Of a stretch of DNA of 18,763 nt, positions 15,645 through 18,763 are shown one piece after another. The DNA is from an uncultured Prevotella sp. (lineage in GTDB: Bacteria; Bacteroidota; Bacteroidia; Bacteroidales; Bacteroidaceae), in the NCBI GenBank assembly GCA_900548745.1, contig URLQ01000045.1, positions 1 through 18,763 on the forward strand, read 5' to 3'. Numbering within the stretch: position 1 is the first letter of the stretch; the number at the start of each line of letters is the position of its first letter. The translations under genes were made by a program, and so were the position numbers. Under the pieces are notes generated by a model. It had not been told where the DNA came from. It saw only the letters and a list, made by a program, of their open reading frames with translations, and searched no databases.

Positions 15645-16091
15645 ATTTTTGTTTTTTATTTGTCATTCTGTCATTTTATTATGTAATGCTCTGATAATAA
15701 ACAAAATAACATGCTGACAGATTTTCAAATATTTACAATATCTGTCATTTATCTATCATAAAATGTAAACAAAACGTAAGCGTATCTACTAGCATCGCGG
15801 ATACGCTTACGATGTATATATACTAGCATCGCGGATACGCTTACAAATGTTTTCCATTTTCAACGTAAAAATATGAGATAATTAGGCTGAAATATAATTT
15901 TAATGGAGCTAAACATCGTTTTTTACATGATTATTATATAAAAAACATTCATTTTTAATGATAAACTAAACGTTTTATTTACACTTTATGACAGATATTG
16001 TAAATATAAAGAAATCTGTCAACATGTTATTTTGTTTATTATCAGAGCGTTACATGATAAAATGACAGAATGACAGATAAAAAACAAAAAA
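15645..16091. repeat. 447-bp symmetrical element with 120-130 bp inverted arms
   Basis: The left arm (15645-15777) and the reverse complement of the right arm (15970-16091) align almost throughout, with scattered single mismatches and one gap of about 11 nt near 15748. The arms are very AT-rich and carry several TGTCA/TGACA boxes. The 192-bp core (15778-15969) has no gene and includes both copies of a 24-bp direct repeat. It ends about 130 bp before the mob operon. Candidates: transfer or replication origin, invertible segment, or non-autonomous transposable element. Confidence 0.85.
15775..15844. repeat. Two perfect 24-bp direct repeats, the first in a 12-bp hairpin
   Basis: A 24-bp sequence beginning TACTAGCATCGCGGATACGC occurs at 15787-15810 and 15821-15844 without mismatch (34-bp period). 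Its end GATACGCTTAC is also inverted upstream (GTAAGCGTATC, 15776-15786), so copy 1 forms a hairpin CGTAAGCGTATC / GATACGCTTACG with a 13-nt loop. It is visibly more GC-rich than its surroundings, which suggests a protein-binding or recombination site. Confidence 0.85.
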
Positions 16092-16150
16092 AATATTGTA
16101 ATACAGAAGCCGTGTCCGTCTTTCTGTATTCCTAAAAGTTTCTCGGACTA

Positions 16151-16187
16151 CTCGCAGGCTCGCAGTCGTGACCACCTTTGCAAGGTG
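16151..16187. other. Candidate oriT: short direct repeats plus inverted repeat before mobC
   Basis: CTCGCAG occurs twice (16151-16157, 16160-16166), followed by the inverted repeat CACCTT-TGC-AAGGTG (16173-16187), 37 bp before the mobC-like ATG. Many mobilizable elements have oriT at this place, with an inverted repeat beside the nic site. I cannot identify the nic site. There is no U-tract, so the hairpin does not look like a terminator. Confidence 0.4.
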
Positions 16188-16224
16188 CTTGTAATCATTC
16201 CATTTTAATCAGAGACAAAGACAA

Positions 16225-16614
16225 ATGAGAAAGAAGAACATCATAAGGAAACCGCCTACGGAAGTCCATACCTACCGATGTACGAAAGAAGAGTTAAAGC
16301 AGCTCCATACGCTTGCCAAGGAGTGCGGAATTAGTCTGAGCCGCTATGTCGTTGAGACTGGTTTGAAGCACCGTCCACGCATGAGACTCACCAAGGAAGA
16401 GGTGGATGCCCTCAATTCTCTCGCCATTGCAAGGACGGATTTGATAAAAATCAGCAACGTGCTATCCAAGAAAACGGCTGAGGAAAAGGCTCGGTTCTTC
16501 AAGAATGAGAAGTTCATGCGTTGGTGGATTGATGCCGTTGCTGGACTTATCCAACGTTGGTATAGCATTGAAGAGAATATCGCAACAAACGTACAGACCA
16601 AATCAAAGGAGTAA
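16225..16614 (+). CDS. MobC/NikA-like relaxosome accessory protein
   Basis: A 129-residue basic protein like the plasmid mobilization proteins MobC/NikA, which bind oriT as ribbon-helix-helix dimers and help the relaxase open the DNA. The segment VHTYRCTKEELKQLHTLAKECGISLSRYVVETGL (about 14-47) fits the strand (VHTYRCT) plus two helices of that fold; the following RPRMRLTKEEVDALNSLAIARTDLIKISNVL is the conserved C-terminal helical part (ARTDLIKISNxLN-like). It is the first gene of the mob operon; the relaxase ATG follows the stop by 2 nt. No consensus promoter was identified upstream, and the inverted-repeat element at 15645-16091 may take part in control. Confidence 0.85.
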   Translation: MRKKNIIRKPPTEVHTYRCTKEELKQLHTLAKECGISLSRYVVETGLKHRPRMRLTKEEVDALNSLAIARTDLIKISNVLSKKTAEEKARFFKNEKFMRWWIDAVAGLIQRWYSIEENIATNVQTKSKE

Positions 16615-16616
16615 TC

Positions 16617-17849
16617 ATGATTATGCTCGCAAAGGTAGTATCGTATGGAGGTAACTCCGTAAGGTACGCATTGGAAAAGGAGAATGCAAAGACGGTCAAG
16701 GTGAACAATATGCCCGATGGTCTTGACCCTACCGCCATCTGGTACATGATGAAGCATCATTGCCAGTATCATCAGGCGGAAAGGACGGTGGGCAGAAAGT
16801 TGGAAAGGTTCATGACCACTTTTGTACTTTCCCCATCAAAGGAAGAGTCTGCAAACTTCACGATGGAAGATTGGGCAAACCTCCAAGACGAAGCATTGGA
16901 AGTTTTGGATTCTGTTGGACTTACGCCCAATGGTTTCTCCAATGAAATAAAGACCAATTTCACCAATTCTATGAATGTGGGTGGACTGCATTCTGACTCC
17001 AAGTCTGGAACGCTACATCTTCACATTGATTGTTGTCGTGTGGATATGGAGGGTAACACCAACGATGTGCATGATATTCATCTTCGGGCAATGAAGGCTG
17101 CGGAAATCATCAATATGCGGCATGGGTGGGAACAACCGCAGGAAATTCGGAATATGCGGAAAGTGGAGCTTGCGGAGGATTGCGAACATACTCTCAAGGA
17201 TATGCAACAGTTCAATATAGACAGATACTTCAATCTGTTGCGCATGAAAGGCTATGAGGTCAAACCTCGCTACGACAAACAACGGAAACTTGTCGGCTAC
17301 ACAGTCGGCAAGAATGCTTCTGTGTTTAAGGCTTCTGAGATTGGCAGAAAGTTTATGGCATCAAAGATTGAAGACACCTGGAAGAAACTGCACCCACAAC
17401 CTACACAAGTCAAGACAAAGCCAGTTTCTACATCCGTTGTTCCTGCGCCTCGCCCAGTTCGTCCTGTCGTTCAGACTCAAACAGCATCACAACCAAAGGC
17501 GCAACCTCAAATTACACAAACGGCATTCACAATCAACATTGGCGATGAAGTCAAAAAGGTGTGGATTCCGAACTCTGTCAAAGATGTCTTTACTAATGAG
17601 GTTCAGATTCCAGAGGATAATGATATTGCGACAACAGAAAATGTCGCTCATGTAGCGATACTGTTGTTTGCAGGGTACATTGATGCAGCCACTTCCATGT
17701 CTGAGTCATGTGGCGGTGGCGGTTCTGCTCCCTCTTCTGGTTGGGGTAAGAAGGATGATGAAGATGACTGGAGGTTTGCCCACCGTTGTGCACAGATGGC
17801 TCATTCAATGTGCAAGCCTAAACCACGCAGCAGAAGTTTCCACCGATAA
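16617..17849 (+). CDS. Relaxase (MobA/VirD2-like mobilization nuclease)
   Basis: A 410-residue relaxase that would nick oriT, attach covalently to the 5' end and lead the strand into a recipient through a transfer channel supplied by another element. The N-terminus VVSYGGNSVRYALEKENAK (7-25) resembles that of Bacteroidetes relaxases, with Tyr10 or Tyr17 as possible nucleophile. The metal-binding histidine motif is visible: His125 (GLHSDSKSG) with His134 and His136 in LHLHIDCCRVDMEGN. A Pro/Gln/Val-rich linker (about 262-302) leads to a Gly/Cys-containing C-terminal tail (SCGGGGSAPSSGWGKKDDEDDW). AAAGGAG (16605-16611) supports a start at 16617, or less likely at the in-frame ATG at 16623. It couples tightly to the mobC-like gene and to the next gene (11-nt gap). 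Confidence 0.88.
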   Translation: MIMLAKVVSYGGNSVRYALEKENAKTVKVNNMPDGLDPTAIWYMMKHHCQYHQAERTVGRKLERFMTTFVLSPSKEESANFTMEDWANLQDEALEVLDSVGLTPNGFSNEIKTNFTNSMNVGGLHSDSKSGTLHLHIDCCRVDMEGNTNDVHDIHLRAMKAAEIINMRHGWEQPQEIRNMRKVELAEDCEHTLKDMQQFNIDRYFNLLRMKGYEVKPRYDKQRKLVGYTVGKNASVFKASEIGRKFMASKIEDTWKKLHPQPTQVKTKPVSTSVVPAPRPVRPVVQTQTASQPKAQPQITQTAFTINIGDEVKKVWIPNSVKDVFTNEVQIPEDNDIATTENVAHVAILLFAGYIDAATSMSESCGGGGSAPSSGWGKKDDEDDWRFAHRCAQMAHSMCKPKPRSRSFHR

Positions 17850-17860
17850 ATCAATGAAAT

Positions 17861-18463
17861 ATGGCAATCAGAAAAAGCAAGATAAACATAGACACAGAAG
17901 AAAGATGCGACTTTGACAACATGATGAATGATGTCGAAAACGAGGTGGAGGAACAGCAAGCTGAGGATGGACTTGTAAACCGTGTTCCTGAGTTGAAGCA
18001 GTTGAGTGAGGACATTGACAAGGCTACAAACACCTTCATCAATGCCACACTTGAACTGGAGTCTGCCATTCAGCAGTATCAGCGTGCAGAAGCCAAATTA
18101 GGTAGTGCTGTGACTACTATCAGCAAAAAGGTTAATACCATCAATCAGCACATAGACAAAGTCTTGGAAAATGCTCCCACAAAATTTAAGGTGTCTGTAA
18201 ATGTCAATGATGCTGACTGGCAGAAAATCCAAGAACTGTTTGCCAAAGAACGCCAATGGATGACTGCACAGATGCAGACGCATATCCGTGAGGTCAATTC
18301 CATGTTTGCTGATGAACGGAAAAAAGTCCGTGAACGCTACAAAGAATATGATGGTTGCTACCTCGGTCACTATGCCCAATGGTTCTTTTGGTTTTTCTTC
18401 ACAATTGGTATCTTTGTGGTTGCAGGAGGTGTTGGAATGATAATTGCACAGAACTATATATGA
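17861..18463 (+). CDS. Mob-operon coiled-coil protein with C-terminal membrane anchor
   Basis: A 200-residue protein that I cannot place in a named family. After an acidic N-terminal part (about 10-40, rich in Glu/Asp) come long helical, coiled-coil-like segments (about 46-105 and 120-165: LKQLSEDIDKATNTFINATLELESAIQQYQRAE; DWQKIQELFAKERQWMTAQM), then one strongly hydrophobic segment near the C-terminus (about 172-195, AQWFFWFFFTIGIFVVAGGVGMII). It is probably a single-pass, tail-anchored inner-membrane protein. Being the third gene of the operon, 11 nt after the relaxase gene, suggests a role in mobilization, for instance docking the relaxosome to a foreign transfer apparatus; this is inference from context only. 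Confidence 0.8.
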   Translation: MAIRKSKINIDTEERCDFDNMMNDVENEVEEQQAEDGLVNRVPELKQLSEDIDKATNTFINATLELESAIQQYQRAEAKLGSAVTTISKKVNTINQHIDKVLENAPTKFKVSVNVNDADWQKIQELFAKERQWMTAQMQTHIREVNSMFADERKKVRERYKEYDGCYLGHYAQWFFWFFFTIGIFVVAGGVGMIIAQNYI

Positions 18464-18477
18464 GATAGACGAGTTAC

Positions 18478-18511
18478 TGCCTAACATTAAGTTTGCACTT
18501 AAAATTAGGCA
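18478..18511. terminator. Stem-loop after the mob operon
   Basis: TGCCTAA (18478-18484) pairs with TTAGGCA (18505-18511), and inside it TTAAG (18487-18491) with CTTAA (18498-18502), around a 6-nt loop. It lies 14 nt past the last mob gene. The following sequence is only moderately T-rich and has no clean U-tract, so it may be an element end or mRNA 3' stabiliser rather than an intrinsic terminator. Confidence 0.45.
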
Positions 18512-18545
18512 ACTACTATTATTATCTCGATAACCAATCAACCAA

Positions 18546-18763
18546 TTTAAATACCTTCTTCGTGCCATAATGATAAGAATGATGCTGAGCAAGAGATACA
18601 TTATCGAAACCATTAACGACATTCTGAAGAATACGGCACAGATTGTACACTCACGCCATAGATCTGTAAGCAACTTTATCATGAACCTTATTTCTGCTTT
18701 GGGAGCATATTGTTTCTTTGACAACAAGCCAAAGGCATTGCAAGGATACTGCATCGAAGACAC
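18546..18763 (+). pseudogene. IS982-family transposase, C-terminal fragment (runs off window)
   Basis: The reading frame from just after the stop at 18531-18533 gives FKYLLRAIMIRMMLSKRYII, then ETINDILKNTAQIVHSRHRS and VSNFIMNLISALGAYCFFDNKP. This is the end region of IS982-type transposases, where KR-x-IIETIND-x-LKN, then HSRHRSV-NF and AYxFF-KKP, are characteristic and contain the last catalytic Glu (IIETIND). Only about 70 codons are present and the catalytic core before them is missing, so this copy is inactive as seen. The window ends a few codons before the expected stop. It has the same strand as the N-terminal scrap at 15238-15351, and the two flank the mob module. Confidence 0.8.

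Noticed and set aside
15645..16091. Invertible promoter controlling the mob operon
   Set aside because: No TAnnTTTG-type promoter is found in the core on either strand, and no invertase gene is visible, so this was kept only as one possibility for the element.
18098..18763. Minus-strand 221-codon reading frame open at the right edge
   Set aside because: It runs antisense to the third mob gene and to the IS982 C-terminal fragment, both of which have recognisable protein features; the antisense translation shows no family likeness.

Overview
The window looks like a piece of a Bacteroidales chromosome, most likely Prevotella or a close relative. The evidence is the Bacteroidetes-type promoters (TTTG, 19-20 nt, TAnnTTTG), mostly weak Shine-Dalgarno sites, an M49 peptidase with the HECLGH zinc motif known from Bacteroides DPP III, and the family content (CE12-type esterase, HTH-only AraC protein, lipocalin-like lipoprotein, Bacteroidetes mobilization genes). 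The species is inferred by eye; no search was run.

Left part (1-12.5 kb), all on the minus strand. From right to left in the direction of transcription: a four-gene cluster (orphan SsuA/NMT1-like binding lipoprotein, large TPR protein, MazG pyrophosphohydrolase, lipocalin-like lipoprotein); RNase Z behind a 248-bp gap that holds a 22-bp-period repeat array; a three-gene cluster (AraC-type regulator, dipeptidyl peptidase III, AlkD-like HEAT-repeat protein); purA-hisS, closed by a clear intrinsic terminator; and the 5' part of a rhamnogalacturonan acetylesterase-like SGNH hydrolase running off the left edge. Most of this is housekeeping: tRNA processing and charging, purine synthesis, nucleotide-pool cleaning and peptide turnover.

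Middle part (12.5-14.85 kb), plus strand: radA and a SIMPL-domain protein, each with a near-perfect Bacteroidetes promoter. The radA promoter lies back to back with the promoter of the minus-strand cluster.

Right part (14.85-18.76 kb) is accessory DNA. In order it holds: a 93-nt cloverleaf-like inverted-repeat element; a second five-unit 22-bp array sharing a base skeleton with the first; an N-terminal scrap of an IS982-family transposase; a gene-poor stretch; a symmetrical element of about 447 bp (two 120-130 bp inverted arms around a core with two perfect 24-bp direct repeats); a three-gene mobilization operon (MobC/NikA-like protein, relaxase, coiled-coil membrane protein); and a C-terminal piece of an IS982-family transposase running off the right edge. 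I read this as a mobilization module that landed in, or was rearranged with, an IS982-type element. The inverted-repeat element just upstream of the mob genes is the best candidate for a little-described cis-acting system (transfer or replication origin, recombination site or non-autonomous element). No integrase or replication gene is visible in the window.
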